Shown: positions 47,099 to 61,261, numbered from the stretch's first letter. The stretch is DNA of 64,000 nucleotides from Humibacillus sp. DSM 29435 (GCF_001758225.1 NZ_MAST01000011.1:1-64000), one strand, 5' to 3'. The notes: generated by a model from the letters alone, not told the origin. Numbers and translations are program-made.

Positions 47099-48601
47099 TC
47101 AGCGGCCCGGGGACCGCCACCCGGCCAGCAGCACGCCGAGGCGGTCCTCGACCGGGCGGGGCGAGGAGCGTGAGTAGCTGCTGATCGTCGCGAACACGTA
47201 CGGCCGGCCGTCAGCCCCGGTGACGTAGCCGGCGAGCGAGGTGACTCCGGTGAGGTCGCCGTTCTTCGCGCGCAGGTTGTTCGTGGCCCGGGTGCCGCGC
47301 ATCCGGCTGGCGAGCGTGCCGCCGGTCCACCGAACCGGGTCGGCCCCGGCCACCGGCAGGGCGGCCTTGAACGTCGGGAACCAGGACTCGGTCTGCACCC
47401 GGTGCACGAGCTGCACCATCTGCAAGGTGGTGAGGCGGTCGCTGCGCGAGAGCCCGGAGCCGTCGACGAGGTTCATCCCCGTGGTCACGATGCCGTAGCG
47501 CGCCGTGTTGGCCTTGATCAGCGCCGTGCCGTCAGCCCAGTTGCCGGCACGGCCGGCGCGGGTACCGAGGGTCTTCGTGATCACCTCGGCATGCCCGTTG
47601 TTCGACAGCTTGAGGAACGGCACGAGCAGCTGTCCCAAGGTCATCGACGACCTCGTGGTGTAGAGCACCGTGCCGGCGGTCTTGCTCAGCGTTCCGACTC
47701 CCCCGTCGACACGGATGCCGGCCTTGACGAGCTGCGCACGCAGTACCGTAGCCGCGAGCTGGCCCGGGTCGTTCACCGTGACCCAGCGCTTGCCGCTCGC
47801 CGCACCGCGGGGCACCGTGCCGCTCAGCGTGATGGTGTTGCTCCCGCTCGAACGGGTGACCGTGACCGACGACGAGCCCGTCGACGACGTCGTGGCGTTG
47901 TTGACCAGCCGCACGTACGAGGCGGCACTGGCCGGCGTCACACTGACGCGGGCCCGCGAGCCGGTCGTGGCGCCGGGTGAGTAGCCGATGACGACGGTGC
48001 CGGCGTCGTAGTCGGTATCGGGCGAGAGCGTCAGCGCCGAGACCTGAGCGGCGTAGTACGACGAGGCGTAGCTGGTGCTCCAGCCCGGGTTGTAGCGCAC
48101 GTTGTCGAAGAACGAGGTGTCAGCCATAACGCTCCCGGCGATACGGGTCACACCCTTGGCCTTGTACGACGCGGCCACAGCGGCGAGGTCGCGCTCCATC
48201 AGGGTGGGGTCTCCGTAGCCCTTGAGGTAGAGGTTGCCGGGCACCACGCCCCCGGCGCGCATCGGCCAGGTCCACGTCTCGGTCTTCCACCGGTAGCCCG
48301 AGCCGAGGTAGTGCAGGCCGGCAGCCGCCGTGAAGAGCTTGGTCGTGGAGGCCGGCACGAGCGCGACCGTCGGGTTGCGCAGGTAGATGCCGTGACCGTC
48401 GACCCCGTCGGCCACGATCGTGCTCACGGTCGTGCCGGATGCCGTGACGAGCGGGTCGGCCATGACGGCGGTGATCTGAGCCTTGACCGGGTCGTCGACC
48501 GAGGCGGCCGCGGCCGGCAGGGTGAGCGGGGCAAGCGGGGCAAGGAGCCCCGAGAGGGCGAGTACCACGGTGGGAAGGATCAGTACGACACGGCGGTTCA
48601 C
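47099..48601 (-). CDS. dacB: D-alanyl-D-alanine carboxypeptidase/endopeptidase (PBP4 type, S13)
   Basis: 500 residues from GTG 48601 with GAGGAG upstream; signal peptide NRRVVLILPTVVLALSGLLAPLAPL. Active-site S-x-x-K is in VPASTTKLFTAAAGLHYLG near residue 85. The middle motif DGSGLSRSDRLTTLQMVQLVH (near 400) fits the S-x-N box position. The third box reads AKNGDLTGVTSLAGYV, where most relatives have KTG. It has the large insertion between boxes that defines S13 enzymes. It trims peptidoglycan peptides outside the cell. Whether the KNG variant lowers activity is unknown. Confidence 0.9.
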   Translation of the reverse strand: MNRRVVLILPTVVLALSGLLAPLAPLTLPAAAASVDDPVKAQITAVMADPLVTASGTTVSTIVADGVDGHGIYLRNPTVALVPASTTKLFTAAAGLHYLGSGYRWKTETWTWPMRAGGVVPGNLYLKGYGDPTLMERDLAAVAASYKAKGVTRIAGSVMADTSFFDNVRYNPGWSTSYASSYYAAQVSALTLSPDTDYDAGTVVIGYSPGATTGSRARVSVTPASAASYVRLVNNATTSSTGSSSVTVTRSSGSNTITLSGTVPRGAASGKRWVTVNDPGQLAATVLRAQLVKAGIRVDGGVGTLSKTAGTVLYTTRSSMTLGQLLVPFLKLSNNGHAEVITKTLGTRAGRAGNWADGTALIKANTARYGIVTTGMNLVDGSGLSRSDRLTTLQMVQLVHRVQTESWFPTFKAALPVAGADPVRWTGGTLASRMRGTRATNNLRAKNGDLTGVTSLAGYVTGADGRPYVFATISSYSRSSPRPVEDRLGVLLAGWRSPGR

Positions 48602-48773
48602 GGCGGGACTCCTCAGGTCGGGGCCCGCTCGCCCGGCGTCGAGGAGGTCACCTGGCGACACCCTAGCCCCAGTTTGACCGAAATGTCCGTCGGGCTGTCG
48701 GCGCAGACACGAGGCCGGTACCAGCGGTCAAACCCTGCGGCAGCAGGTCGGTCAGGGCCACCCGCGAGAACGG

Positions 48774-48816
48774 CGCTGGGCCCGGCCCGCGCGTGATGCG
48801 CGAACCGGGCCCAGCG
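48774..48816 (-). terminator. rpoC terminator
   Basis: Perfect 12-bp arms CGCTGGGCCCGG (48774-48785) and CCGGGCCCAGCG (48805-48816), with an inner CGCGC/GCGCG stem. It starts 30 nt below the rpoC stop. The right arm runs into CAGCGGCATCCG (48812-48823), a half copy of the intercistronic repeat. Confidence 0.7.
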
Positions 48817-48846
48817 GCATCCGAACGGATGCTGGCGGTCGACCGG

Positions 48847-52743
<3,897 letters not shown>

Positions 52744-52817
52744 GTGGTTCCTTCTCTCGTAACGCTTGCTAGGTACTGCTGTGACGGTGGGGGTCCGGCC
52801 GGTCGACCACGGGGGCG

Positions 52818-52849
52818 GGGATGCCGCTGAGCGGGCTCAGCGGCATCCC
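52818..52849 (-). repeat. GGATGCC-type intercistronic hairpin, copy 3 (rpoB-rpoC)
   Basis: Perfect 14-bp arms GGGATGCCGCTGAG (52818-52831) and CTCAGCGGCATCCC (52836-52849), loop CGGG. It starts 23 nt below the rpoB stop. Same core as copies 1 and 2. Confidence 0.75.
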
Positions 52850-52872
52850 GACCGCTTGTCGTGGTGGCTGGG

Positions 52873-55800
52873 TCAGACCTCTTCGACGCTGGACGGCTCG
52901 CGCCGGCTCAGGTCGATGCCGAGCTCCTCCGCAGCGCGGAAGACCTCCTCGTCGGATTCCTTCATCTCGATCGTCGTGCCGTCGCTCGAGAGCACCTCGA
53001 CGTTGAGGCACAGCGACTGCATCTCCTTGAGAAGCACCTTGAACGACTCGGGGATACCGGAGTCGGGGATGTTCTCGCCCTTGACGATCGCCTCGTAGAC
53101 CTTGACGCGTCCGGGGACGTCGTCGGACTTGATCGTCAGCAGCTCCTGCAGCGTGTAGGCCGCGCCGTACGCCTCGAGGGCCCAGACCTCCATCTCACCG
53201 AAGCGCTGGCCACCGAACTGGGCCTTACCGCCGAGCGGCTGCTGGGTGATCATCGAGTACGGGCCGGTCGAACGAGCGTGGATCTTGTCGTCGACCAGGT
53301 GGTGGAGCTTGAGGATGTACATGTAGCCGACGGCCACCGGCTCGGGGAACGGCTCGCCGGAGCGGCCGTCGAAGAGGCGGGTCTTGCCGGAGGCGTCGAT
53401 GAGGCGCACGTCGTCGCGCGTCTTCAGGGTCGAGTCGAGCAGACCCGTCACGACGTCTTCGGACGCTCCGTCGAACACCGGGGTGGCCACCCGCGAGCCG
53501 GGCGGCGCCTCGTGCGCGTCGACCGGGATCTGGTTGGCCCACTCGGGGTTGCCCTCGATCTTCCACCCACGGCTGGCGGCCCAGCCGAGGTGCAGCTCGA
53601 GAATCTGCCCGAGGTTCATCCGGCGAGGCACGCCGTGCGGGTTGAGCACGACGTCGACGGCGGTGCCGTCTTCCAGGAACGGCATGTCCTCGATCGGCAG
53701 GATCTTGGAGATGACACCCTTGTTGCCGTGCCGGCCGGCGAGCTTGTCACCGTCGGTGATCTTGCGCTTGTTGGCGACGTAGACCCGCACGAGCTGGTTG
53801 ACGCCGGGAGGCAGGTCATCGCCCTCGTCGGCCCGGAACTCCTTGACGCCGATGACCGTGCCGGTCTCGCCGTGGGGAACCTTGAGGCTCGTGTCGCGCA
53901 CCTCGCGCGCCTTCTCACCGAAGATGGCGCGCAGCAGGCGCTCCTCGGGCGTCAGCTCGGTCTCGCCCTTGGGCGTGACCTTGCCGACGAGCAGGTCGCC
54001 GTCACGAACCTCGGCGCCGACGCGGATGATGCCGCGCTCGTCGAGGTCGGCCAGCACCTCCTCGGAGACGTTGGGGATGTCGCGGGTGATCTCCTCGGGC
54101 CCGAGCTTGGTGTCGCGGGCGTCGACCTCGTGCTCCTCGATGTGGATCGAGGAGAGGACGTCGTCCTGCACCAGACGCTGGCTGAGGATGATCGCGTCCT
54201 CGTAGTTGTGGCCCTCCCACGACATGAACGCCACGAGCAGGTTGCGCCCGAGCGCCATCTCGCCACCGTCGGTCGCGGGACCGTCGGCGATGACGCCACC
54301 GGCCTCGAGACGGTCACCCTCGTTGACGAGGACGACCTGGTTGTAGCTCGTGCCCTGGTTGGAGCGGCTGAACTTGGCGATGCGGTAGGTCTGGTATGTG
54401 CCGTCGTCGTTGGCCACGGTGACCAGGTCGGCCGAGACCTCCTGCACGACGCCCGCCTTGTCGGCGCGCACGACGTCACCCGAGTCGAGAGCGGCACGGA
54501 ACTCCATGCCGGTACCGACCAGGGGGGCCTCGCTCTTGACGAGCGGGACCGCCTGACGCTGCATGTTGGCGCCCATGAGCGCACGGTTGGCATCGTCGTG
54601 CTCCAGGAACGGGATCATCGCGGTCGCGGCCGAGACCATCTGGCGCGGCGAGACGTCCATGTAGTCGACGTCGTCACCCGGGATGAGCTCGACCTCGCCA
54701 CCCTTGGTGCGAACCAGCACGCGGTCCTCGGTGAAGTTGTTCTCGAGGTCGAGCGGGGCGTTGGCCTGCGCGACGACGAAACGGTCCTCCTCGTCGGCCG
54801 AGAGGTAGTCGACCTCGTCGGAGACGTGCCCGCCCGAGACCTTGCGGTAGGGCGTCTCGATGAAACCGAACGCGTTGATCCGCGCGTAGCTGGCGAGCGA
54901 GCCGATCAGACCGATGTTCGGGCCTTCAGGCGTCTCGATCGGGCACATGCGGCCGTAGTGGCTGTGGTGGACGTCGCGGACCTCCATCTGGGCACGGTCG
55001 CGGGAGATTCCACCCGGGCCGAGAGCAGACAGCCGACGCTTGTGCGTCAGCCCCGCGAGCGGGTTGTTCTGGTCCATGAACTGCGAGAGCTGCGAGGTTC
55101 CGAAGAACTCCTTGATCGAGGCCACCACGGGGCGGATGTTGATCAGGGTCTGCGGGGTGATCGCCTCGACGTCCTGCGTCGTCATGCGCTCACGCACGAC
55201 ACGTTCCATGCGGGACAGACCGGTGCGCACCTGGTTCTGGATCAGCTCACCGACCGAACGGAGGCGGCGGTTGCCGAAGTGGTCGATGTCATCGACCTCG
55301 ACGCGCACGTCGATGACCTCACCGTTCTTCACGCCGTCCATCGAGGTCTGGCCGTCGTGCAGGGCGACGATGAACTTGATCGTCGCGACGATGTCGTCGA
55401 TCGCGAGGGTCGAGTCGTTGATCGGTGCGTCGAGCCCGAGCTTCTTGTTCACCTTGTAGCGACCGACCTTGGCGAGGTCGTAGCGCTTGGGGTTGAAGTA
55501 GAGGTTGTCGAGCAGGTTCTGCGCGGCTTCCTTGGTGGGCGGTTCGCCCGGGCGCAGCTTGCGGTAGATGTCGATCAGCGCGTCGTCCTGGTTCTGGACG
55601 TGGTCCTTCTCGAGCGTCAGGCGCATCGAGTCGAACTGGCCGAACTCCTCGAGGATCTGCGCCTCGGTCCAGCCGAGGGCCTTGAGCAGCACGGTGACCG
55701 ACTGCTTGCGCTTGCGGTCGACGCGCACGCCGACCATGTCGCGCTTGTCGATCTCGAACTCGAGCCACGCACCGCGGCTCGGGATGATCTTGCTGGTGTA

Positions 55801-56355
55801 GATGTCCTTGTCGGACGTCTTGTCGGGCGTGCGCTCGAAGTAGACGCCCGGGCTGCGGACCAGCTGGGAGACGACGACACGCTCGGTGCCGTTGATGATG
55901 AAGGTGCCCCGCTCGGTCATGAGGGGGAAGTCGCCCATGAACACCGTCTGGCTCTTGATCTCACCAGTGGTGTTGTTCATGAACTCGGCGGTGACGAACA
56001 GGGGCGCGTCGTAGGTCTGGTCGCGCTCCTTGCAGGACTCGATCGTCTTGCGCGTCTCCTCGAAGCGGTGATCGCGGAACGAGAGCGACATCGAGCCGCT
56101 GAAGTCCTCGATCGGGGAGATCTCCTCGAAGATCTCCTCCAGCCCGGAGCGGTCGGGGACGTCAGTGCGCCCCTGCGCCTTGGCCGCGGCGACGCGGCCT
56201 TGCCAGCGCTCGTTGCCGAGGAGCCAGTCGAAGCTCTCCGTCTGGAGAGCAAGGAGGTCTGGGACCTCCAGGGGTTCGCGAATCTTCGCGAAGGACAGAC
56301 GTCCCGAAGGGGTCTGTGCGGTGGACATGTTCGTCGCAGTACGCGCGGCAGCCAA
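52873..56355 (-). CDS. rpoB: DNA-directed RNA polymerase subunit beta
   Basis: 1160 residues from TTG 56355, chosen for GGAAGGA six bases upstream; ATG 56328 ([10 protein letters not shown]) lacks such a site. Then [32 protein letters not shown], typical for Actinobacteria. The rifampicin region is wild type: [18 protein letters not shown] and [14 protein letters not shown]-terminal [26 protein letters not shown] clamp contact. It has its own candidate promoter because rplL is far away. Confidence 0.97.
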   Translation of the reverse strand: MAAARTATNMSTAQTPSGRLSFAKIREPLEVPDLLALQTESFDWLLGNERWQGRVAAAKAQGRTDVPDRSGLEEIFEEISPIEDFSGSMSLSFRDHRFEETRKTIESCKERDQTYDAPLFVTAEFMNNTTGEIKSQTVFMGDFPLMTERGTFIINGTERVVVSQLVRSPGVYFERTPDKTSDKDIYTSKIIPSRGAWLEFEIDKRDMVGVRVDRKRKQSVTVLLKALGWTEAQILEEFGQFDSMRLTLEKDHVQNQDDALIDIYRKLRPGEPPTKEAAQNLLDNLYFNPKRYDLAKVGRYKVNKKLGLDAPINDSTLAIDDIVATIKFIVALHDGQTSMDGVKNGEVIDVRVEVDDIDHFGNRRLRSVGELIQNQVRTGLSRMERVVRERMTTQDVEAITPQTLINIRPVVASIKEFFGTSQLSQFMDQNNPLAGLTHKRRLSALGPGGISRDRAQMEVRDVHHSHYGRMCPIETPEGPNIGLIGSLASYARINAFGFIETPYRKVSGGHVSDEVDYLSADEEDRFVVAQANAPLDLENNFTEDRVLVRTKGGEVELIPGDDVDYMDVSPRQMVSAATAMIPFLEHDDANRALMGANMQRQAVPLVKSEAPLVGTGMEFRAALDSGDVVRADKAGVVQEVSADLVTVANDDGTYQTYRIAKFSRSNQGTSYNQVVLVNEGDRLEAGGVIADGPATDGGEMALGRNLLVAFMSWEGHNYEDAIILSQRLVQDDVLSSIHIEEHEVDARDTKLGPEEITRDIPNVSEEVLADLDERGIIRVGAEVRDGDLLVGKVTPKGETELTPEERLLRAIFGEKAREVRDTSLKVPHGETGTVIGVKEFRADEGDDLPPGVNQLVRVYVANKRKITDGDKLAGRHGNKGVISKILPIEDMPFLEDGTAVDVVLNPHGVPRRMNLGQILELHLGWAASRGWKIEGNPEWANQIPVDAHEAPPGSRVATPVFDGASEDVVTGLLDSTLKTRDDVRLIDASGKTRLFDGRSGEPFPEPVAVGYMYILKLHHLVDDKIHARSTGPYSMITQQPLGGKAQFGGQRFGEMEVWALEAYGAAYTLQELLTIKSDDVPGRVKVYEAIVKGENIPDSGIPESFKVLLKEMQSLCLNVEVLSSDGTTIEMKESDEEVFRAAEELGIDLSRREPSSVEEV

Positions 56356-56830
56356 GGAGGGTCCTTCCACGGGCCTTTTTCTCGAATCTTCGTCGTCGCG
56401 CCACAAATGGCCTCACTCGCGGGTTCTCAGGGCCTGGGGAGATGCCGGATGGCATGCCGGAACGGCTTGCTGTGGCGCGAGGGAGACATAGGCAGCGCAA
56501 GGGCCTAGCCTAGCCCTTCAGGGCAGGAGTGTCCAGCCGGGTCAAGAAGCGGAGTTCCCACCGACAGGCGAGACCTGCGACGCTCCCCGGACCGGGGGTT
56601 CCCGAGGGAACGCGATGACTATCGCCCTCTGCAGGGCCTTCCGTCAAGACCCTGGGCTTGTCCGGCGCGTCGCCACGCGGGAAACCCGTCGGAAATCGAC
56701 CGGATGCAGGGGGCGCTGGCCCCCGGGACACGCGCGGGCGCCGGTCGCTTCTGCCACGCTGCCGCAGGCTCCCGCCCTACGATGACCGCACGAGCCCGAG
56801 CTCGGGCCTCGACCGACGAAGGGAACCGAG
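56356..56830. other. 475-bp divergent region rpoB / DUF4282 gene
   Basis: No gene; frames here are Arg/Pro-rich and without homology. It holds the candidate rpoB promoter. Nothing recognised for the forward gene except GAAGGGA just before its ATG. Confidence 0.6.
56507..56535 (-). promoter_or_regulatory. candidate rpoB promoter
   Basis: On the minus strand TGGACA (56530-56535), 17-bp spacer, TAGGCT (56507-56512). Five of six -35 matches and a TANNNT -10. It would give a leader of about 145 nt. Confidence 0.5.
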
Positions 56831-57385
56831 ATGTCAGACCCGAACCCTCCGGAGCAGGGGTCCTTCGGCCAGCCTGCCGGAGGCACCCCGCCTCAGCCCC
56901 CCCAGCAGTCCCAGCAGCCGAGCACTCCCCCACTGCCGCCGACGCCCCCGAGCTCGCAGGGGCCGGACACCCAGCGGATGCCGTCCTCCGGCGCCACCAC
57001 GCCCCCCGCTCCGCCGGCCGGCGGCTCAGGCGGCTCAGGTGGCTCTCCTTCTCCGACGACGGCCAACGTGCAGGCCGCGGTGCAGAGCGTCGCGAGTGAC
57101 AGCAGCGGCTTCATCTCCGCCCTCTTCGACTTCACCTTCACCCGGTTCGTCACCCCGATGCTGGTGCGGTTCGTCTACCTGCTGGCCACGGTGGCGCTGG
57201 TCGCCAGCTGGCTGGCCTTCGTCATCACCGCGTTCATCACCAATGTGGGCCTGGGCCTGTTCGCGCTCATCATCGGCCCGATCATCCTGATCATCTACCT
57301 GGCCATCATCCGCATGACCCTCGAGTTCTACCTCTCCGTCGTGCGGATGAGCGAGGACATCCACCGGCGGCTGCCCCAGGGCTGA
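56831..57385 (+). CDS. DUF4282-family membrane protein
   Basis: 184 residues. Residues 1-85 are Pro/Gly/Ser-rich and disordered (PPQQSQQPSTPPLPPTPP). The DUF4282 region begins FDFTFTRFVTPMLVRFVYLLATVALVASWLAFVITAF, the first membrane segment, with a second at about 138-160 (LGLFALIIGPIILIIYLAIIR). It ends LEFYLSVVRMSEDIHRRL. Function unknown. GAAGGGA lies a few bases before the ATG. It is convergent with aguA. Confidence 0.85.
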   Translation: MSDPNPPEQGSFGQPAGGTPPQPPQQSQQPSTPPLPPTPPSSQGPDTQRMPSSGATTPPAPPAGGSGGSGGSPSPTTANVQAAVQSVASDSSGFISALFDFTFTRFVTPMLVRFVYLLATVALVASWLAFVITAFITNVGLGLFALIIGPIILIIYLAIIRMTLEFYLSVVRMSEDIHRRLPQG

Positions 57386-57464
57386 CCGCCGACACGGGCC
57401 CAGAGGGTCCAGAGGGCCCCGAGGTCCCAGAAGACCACCGCGCGGTTCCCGACGCGGCGGTCAG
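57382..57464. other. inverted repeat spanning both stop codons of convergent genes
   Basis: CTGACCGCC (57382-57390) and GGCGGTCAG (57456-57464) are exact complements. Each contains the stop codon of one gene (TGA at 57383-57385 and the aguA stop at 57461-57463). GGGCCC occurs twice inside. May act as a terminator in both directions. Confidence 0.4.
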
Positions 57465-58546
57465 AGCGCCGGTTGCTGTTGGGTGATGCAGTGGATGCCG
57501 CCGCCGCGCTCGAAGAGGGGGCGCGCGTCGACGCCGACGACCTGGCGGCCCGGATAGGCCTGCGCCAGCATCTGCAGCGCCGGCTCGTCGTTCGCGTCGC
57601 CGAACGTGCACGCGATGACGCCGTCGTTGACGACGAGGTGGTTGAGATAGCTCCAGTCGACCAGCCCCTGCGCGTCGGTCACGGTGCGCGGCGCCGGCAC
57701 CCCGATCACCTCGAACCGCGCGCCTCGGGCGTCGCGGGCCTGCTCGAGCAGCTCACGCAGCTGCCGCGACACGGCATGGTCGGGGTGGGCCGGATCGCGC
57801 TGGTCGTGCAGCAGCAGAACCCCCGGCGCCGGGAGCGTCGCCACGATGTCGACGTGCCCTCGGGTGCCGAACTGGTCGTAGTCGCGGGTGAGACCACGCG
57901 GCAGCCACACGAACGCAGTCGCACCGATGGTGCGCGTCAGCTCGGCCTCGACGTCGGCCCGGGACAGGCCTGGGTTGCGACCCGGGTCGAGCTGCACCGT
58001 CTCGGTGAGCAGCACCGTGCCGATCCCGTCGACGTGGATGCCGCCGCCCTCGTTCACCAGGGGTGAGGAGACCCTCTCGGCCCCGGCCACCCCCGCGACG
58101 AAAGAGCCGATGCGCGCATCGTGCTCCCAGCTGGCCCAGGACTGGGCCCCCCAGCCGTTGAACACCCAGTCGACGGCGCCGAGCCTTCGCTCACCCGGAT
58201 CGCTGCTCACCACGAAGGTCGGGCCGATGTCTCGCATCCAGGCATCATCGAGCGGGGCCACCACCAGCTCGATGTCGGAGCCCAGCCACGACCGGGCCAT
58301 CGCGAGGTCTCCCGCGGACACGACCATGCGCACCGGCTCGAACTGTGCGACAGCTTTCGCCACGGCCGCCCAGGTGGTGCGGGCCTGGTCGGCCTCCTCC
58401 GTCGTGTCTCCGAGCGTGTAGCCGGTGGTCGGCCAGGCCATCCAGGTGCACTCGTGCGGCTCGGTCTCGGCCGGCATCCGCCATGCCGTGGCCGTGGCCG
58501 GGTCCGCCTTCGGACGACTGGTCGGATCAGTGGTCGGACCGGTCAC
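57461..58546 (-). CDS. aguA: agmatine deiminase
   Basis: 361 residues of the guanidino-group modifying fold. N-terminal RMPAETEPHECTWMAWP, then DDAWMRDIGPTFVV and VNEGGGIHVDGIGTVLLTE, and the catalytic C-terminus GGGIHCITQQQPAL with nucleophile Cys353. It converts agmatine to N-carbamoylputrescine and ammonia. ATG overlaps the aguB stop by four bases (ATGA), so the two steps of the pathway are coupled. Confidence 0.95.
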   Translation of the reverse strand: MTGPTTDPTSRPKADPATATAWRMPAETEPHECTWMAWPTTGYTLGDTTEEADQARTTWAAVAKAVAQFEPVRMVVSAGDLAMARSWLGSDIELVVAPLDDAWMRDIGPTFVVSSDPGERRLGAVDWVFNGWGAQSWASWEHDARIGSFVAGVAGAERVSSPLVNEGGGIHVDGIGTVLLTETVQLDPGRNPGLSRADVEAELTRTIGATAFVWLPRGLTRDYDQFGTRGHVDIVATLPAPGVLLLHDQRDPAHPDHAVSRQLRELLEQARDARGARFEVIGVPAPRTVTDAQGLVDWSYLNHLVVNDGVIACTFGDANDEPALQMLAQAYPGRQVVGVDARPLFERGGGIHCITQQQPAL

Positions 58547-59505
58547 GGCGAGACCTGGCGGCGGTGCTCGTCTCGGATCGGGTCGGCAAGCGCGGCGTAC
58601 GAGTCGGGCCGACGTGTCGAGAGGAACGGAAAGAGCGTCAGCCAGTCGTCGCGCTGCGCCAGGTCGAGGTCGGCGACGAGCACCGCGGAGGCGTCGCGCG
58701 GGGCCTGAACGAGGATGCGACCGTAGGGGTCGGCGATGAAAGAGCTGCCGTAGAAGGTGATCAGGCCCTCAGTGCCGTAGCGGTTCGGTACCACCATGAA
58801 CAGCCCGTTGGCGATGCCGTTGCCGACGATCACCTGCTGCCAGAGCGGCTGCGTGTCGAAGTCGGGGTGGTCGGGTTCGGAGCCGATGGCCGTCGGGTAG
58901 CAGAGCACCTGAGCCCCGCCGAGTGAGTAGAGACGGGCCACCTCGGGGAACCACTCGTCCCAGCAGGTCGGCAGCCCCAAGCGGATGGTCGGGTCGTCAA
59001 GCGTGACAACGGGATACGCGTCATCTGCGGGGCCGGGGCGAAAGTACTTGTCTTCGAAGTAGCCCTCCGTCACAGGGATGTGGGTCTTGCGCGTGCGAGC
59101 GACGATCTCACCCGTCGGGGCGATGACGACCGCAGTGTTGAAACCGAGCCCGTCGCCCTCCTCGGCCGCCTCGTAGAGCGAGGCGTGCACGAACACCCCG
59201 AAGTCGCGGGCCGCGGCGCGCGCGAAGGCCACCGTCGGGCCAGAGTCGAGGTCTTCGGCCAGCTCGCTGGGGACTCCGTCGGGGAGGGTGTCGGCCGGGT
59301 AGCGCGACAGGGTCAGCTCGGGCAGGAACACGATCGAGGCCCCCGCCTCGGCCGCCTGGCGGATGCCGTCGCGCAGGGTCGTCACGAGGACGGCAGCATC
59401 CTCGTCCCAGGCGTGCTGCACGAGGGCGACGCGCACCGGGGCGGCTTGGGCCTGCGCGACGCGCGCCAGCGACGGGGGGACGGCCTGGGACTGGATGAGT
59501 TCCAC
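58543..59505 (-). CDS. aguB: N-carbamoylputrescine amidase (nitrilase superfamily)
   Basis: 320 residues. The catalytic triad Glu63 (FLPELTLSRYP), Lys140 (RKTHIPVTEGYFEDKYF) and Cys181 (LPTCWDEWFPEVARLY) is complete. The KTHIP...GYFEDKYFRPG and TCWDEWFPE segments are typical of AguB. Together with aguA it makes putrescine from agmatine, releasing ammonia and CO2. No agmatine supply gene (arginine decarboxylase) is in the window. About 28 residues precede the usual start. Confidence 0.94.
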   Translation of the reverse strand: MELIQSQAVPPSLARVAQAQAAPVRVALVQHAWDEDAAVLVTTLRDGIRQAAEAGASIVFLPELTLSRYPADTLPDGVPSELAEDLDSGPTVAFARAAARDFGVFVHASLYEAAEEGDGLGFNTAVVIAPTGEIVARTRKTHIPVTEGYFEDKYFRPGPADDAYPVVTLDDPTIRLGLPTCWDEWFPEVARLYSLGGAQVLCYPTAIGSEPDHPDFDTQPLWQQVIVGNGIANGLFMVVPNRYGTEGLITFYGSSFIADPYGRILVQAPRDASAVLVADLDLAQRDDWLTLFPFLSTRRPDSYAALADPIRDEHRRQVSP

Positions 59506-59563
59506 AGCCCGCAGTATGCCGGACCCGGCCCGCCTCGCACGAGGGGGCCGCTGCTGCCCGACG

Positions 59564-60664
59564 CTAGTGGCGGTAGTCGACGTCGGTGTTGACGGCGCTG
59601 CCCTCGACCCGCAGGGTGAGCGCCTTGACGGCGTGGTTCGCGGGTAGCTCGTTCAGCGCCGCAAGCACCCCGTTCAGGCGTTCGAAGGTGTCGGGGGTGG
59701 GCACGGGCGGCTGCCCGTCGGCGTTGCCCGACAGCCCGGTCACCCGGTGCTGCTCGTCGAGGGTCAGCGTGGCCGTGATGTTCTCGACATGGGCTCCGCG
59801 CTGCTCGGCGATGCCGTCTCGCAGCGTTCGCGCCGCCTCCTGCGACACCTGTCCCATCACGATCATGGGCGGTGGCCCGTCTTCGGCGAGCTCACCCGGC
59901 TCGATGCCGCCGTCACCGATCTCGGTCGACGGGCTGTCGGAGCCGGTAGCGGTACCGGCCGCGTCGGCGGGCCCGGTTCCGGTGCCTGCGGGACCGGCCG
60001 CGCCCGCGTCGGCGGGCCCGGTTCCGGTGCCTGCGGCGTTGCTCACGCCTACGTCACCCGTGCCGAACGCACTGCTTGCCTCCTCGGGGGTGACGCCATC
60101 AGGACGGCCGGCCGTGTCGGCCGGTGCGGTGACGCGGTGCCCCTCGCTGACCGAGCCCACCGCGGCGAACTCGATCTTCGTGAACTCGACCACCTCGTCA
60201 CGCGCCAGCGAGTTGTCGATGACGTAGGCCAGGTTCACCGGCAGGTCGCTCATCCCGGGATGCAGCTGCTGCCCGACGAACCGAGCGCAGAGCAGCAACG
60301 CGTGCACGCGCACCATGGGTCGTCCGCGACGGTCCTCGGTGCGCTGGTCCGCCTCCAGCCGCCCCATGTCGAACGACTCCCCCGGGTAGAAGTGCAGCGG
60401 CCGCTCGAGCACCATGACCGAGTAGTCGGGGCGGTCGGGCCCGGGAAGCAGCTTGTAGAGCTCGCCGTTGATCGGCAGCTGCCACTCGAGCTCGGGAGGG
60501 GCCCCATCGAGGCCCGTGATCGCGACCTTCGGGCCGTACCGGCCCATCTCGGGGAGGGCAGCACCCTCACCGAGGTCGCTCGTCTCCTCGTTCTCGGGCA
60601 ACGCCGGTACTGCCAGCTGCGGATCGCCTGACGAGGGCTTCTTGTTGCGCGACAACCATGCCAT
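59564..60664 (-). CDS. conserved hypothetical protein
   Basis: 366 residues from ATG 60664 (MAWLSRNKKPSSGDPQ). A folded N-terminal region of about 170 residues (PKVAITGLDGAPPELEWQLPINGELYKLLPG...LHFYPGESFDMGRLEADQ...HALLLCARFVGQQLHPGMSDLPVNLAYVIDNSLARDEVVEFTKIEFAAVG) is followed by a Gly/Thr/Ala-rich linker with a repeated 15-residue unit. A C-terminal domain comes last (PPMIVMGQVSQEAARTLRDGIAEQRGAHVENITATLTLDEQHRVTGL). Not recognised. No signal peptide or membrane segment. Divergent from the sigma gene with an 84-bp gap, so possibly controlled by it. Confidence 0.65.
   Translation of the reverse strand: MAWLSRNKKPSSGDPQLAVPALPENEETSDLGEGAALPEMGRYGPKVAITGLDGAPPELEWQLPINGELYKLLPGPDRPDYSVMVLERPLHFYPGESFDMGRLEADQRTEDRRGRPMVRVHALLLCARFVGQQLHPGMSDLPVNLAYVIDNSLARDEVVEFTKIEFAAVGSVSEGHRVTAPADTAGRPDGVTPEEASSAFGTGDVGVSNAAGTGTGPADAGAAGPAGTGTGPADAAGTATGSDSPSTEIGDGGIEPGELAEDGPPPMIVMGQVSQEAARTLRDGIAEQRGAHVENITATLTLDEQHRVTGLSGNADGQPPVPTPDTFERLNGVLAALNELPANHAVKALTLRVEGSAVNTDVDYRH
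59959..60036 (-). repeat. 33-bp direct repeat, period 45
   Basis: Bases 59959-59991 and 60004-60036 are identical over 33 bp (start CCGCGTCGGCGGGCC). They encode two copies of a Gly-Thr-Gly-Pro-Ala-Asp-Ala unit in the linker of the unknown protein. A recent in-frame duplication. Confidence 0.85.
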
Positions 60665-60748
60665 TGCCCCAACGTACCCAAACCCGCTCGGCCGAACTGC
60701 AGCGGATCGCGCCGCCCGATGCGTCATGGTGGTGACAGGGGGTGAGGT

Positions 60749-61261
60749 GTGGAGGCGACGTTCGAGGCGTTCGTCCGGGCTCGAGGCCCCGCGTTGCTGC
60801 GCTACGCCCACCTGCTCTGCGGTGACGCCGGTCGGGCGGAGGACCTCGTGCAGGACGCGCTCGTCAAGGTCTACCGACGCTGGGGACCCGACATCGCAGC
60901 ACCCTCGGCCTACACCCGTCGCGCCATCACGAACGAGTACCTGAGCTGGCGACGACGACTGACCAACCGCGAGGTTCCGACGCAGCTGCCCGAGCCCGCG
61001 ACGCGCAGCCACACCGACGCGATCGCCGAGCGGGATGCCGTATGGCGCGTGCTTGCGGGCCTCCCCCGTCGCCAGCGGGTGGTCATCGTGCTCCGTTACT
61101 ACGAGGCCCTCCCCGACCGTGAGATCGCCGACCTGCTCGGCCTGGCCGAAGGCAGCGTGCGCAGCCTGGCCGCCCGGGCCTTCGCGACGCTGCGAGCGCA
61201 CCCCGAGCTGCGCGACGCAGCATCCGTCGACCGAGCCAGCAGAGCGGAGCCATCGCCATGA
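60749..61261 (+). CDS. SigE-family ECF RNA polymerase sigma factor
   Basis: 170 residues from GTG 60749. Region 2: FVRARGPALLRYAHLLCGDAGRAEDLVQDALVKVYRRWG...AYTRRAITNEYLSWRRR, DNA melting and -10 contact. Region 4: VWRVLAGLPRRQRVVIVLRYYEALPDREIADLLGLAEGSVRSLAARAFATL, helix-turn-helix for -35. No region 3, as in ECF factors. The next gene overlaps by four bases and encodes a membrane protein, a usual place for an anti-sigma factor. Signal unknown. Confidence 0.92.
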   Translation: MEATFEAFVRARGPALLRYAHLLCGDAGRAEDLVQDALVKVYRRWGPDIAAPSAYTRRAITNEYLSWRRRLTNREVPTQLPEPATRSHTDAIAERDAVWRVLAGLPRRQRVVIVLRYYEALPDREIADLLGLAEGSVRSLAARAFATLRAHPELRDAASVDRASRAEPSP

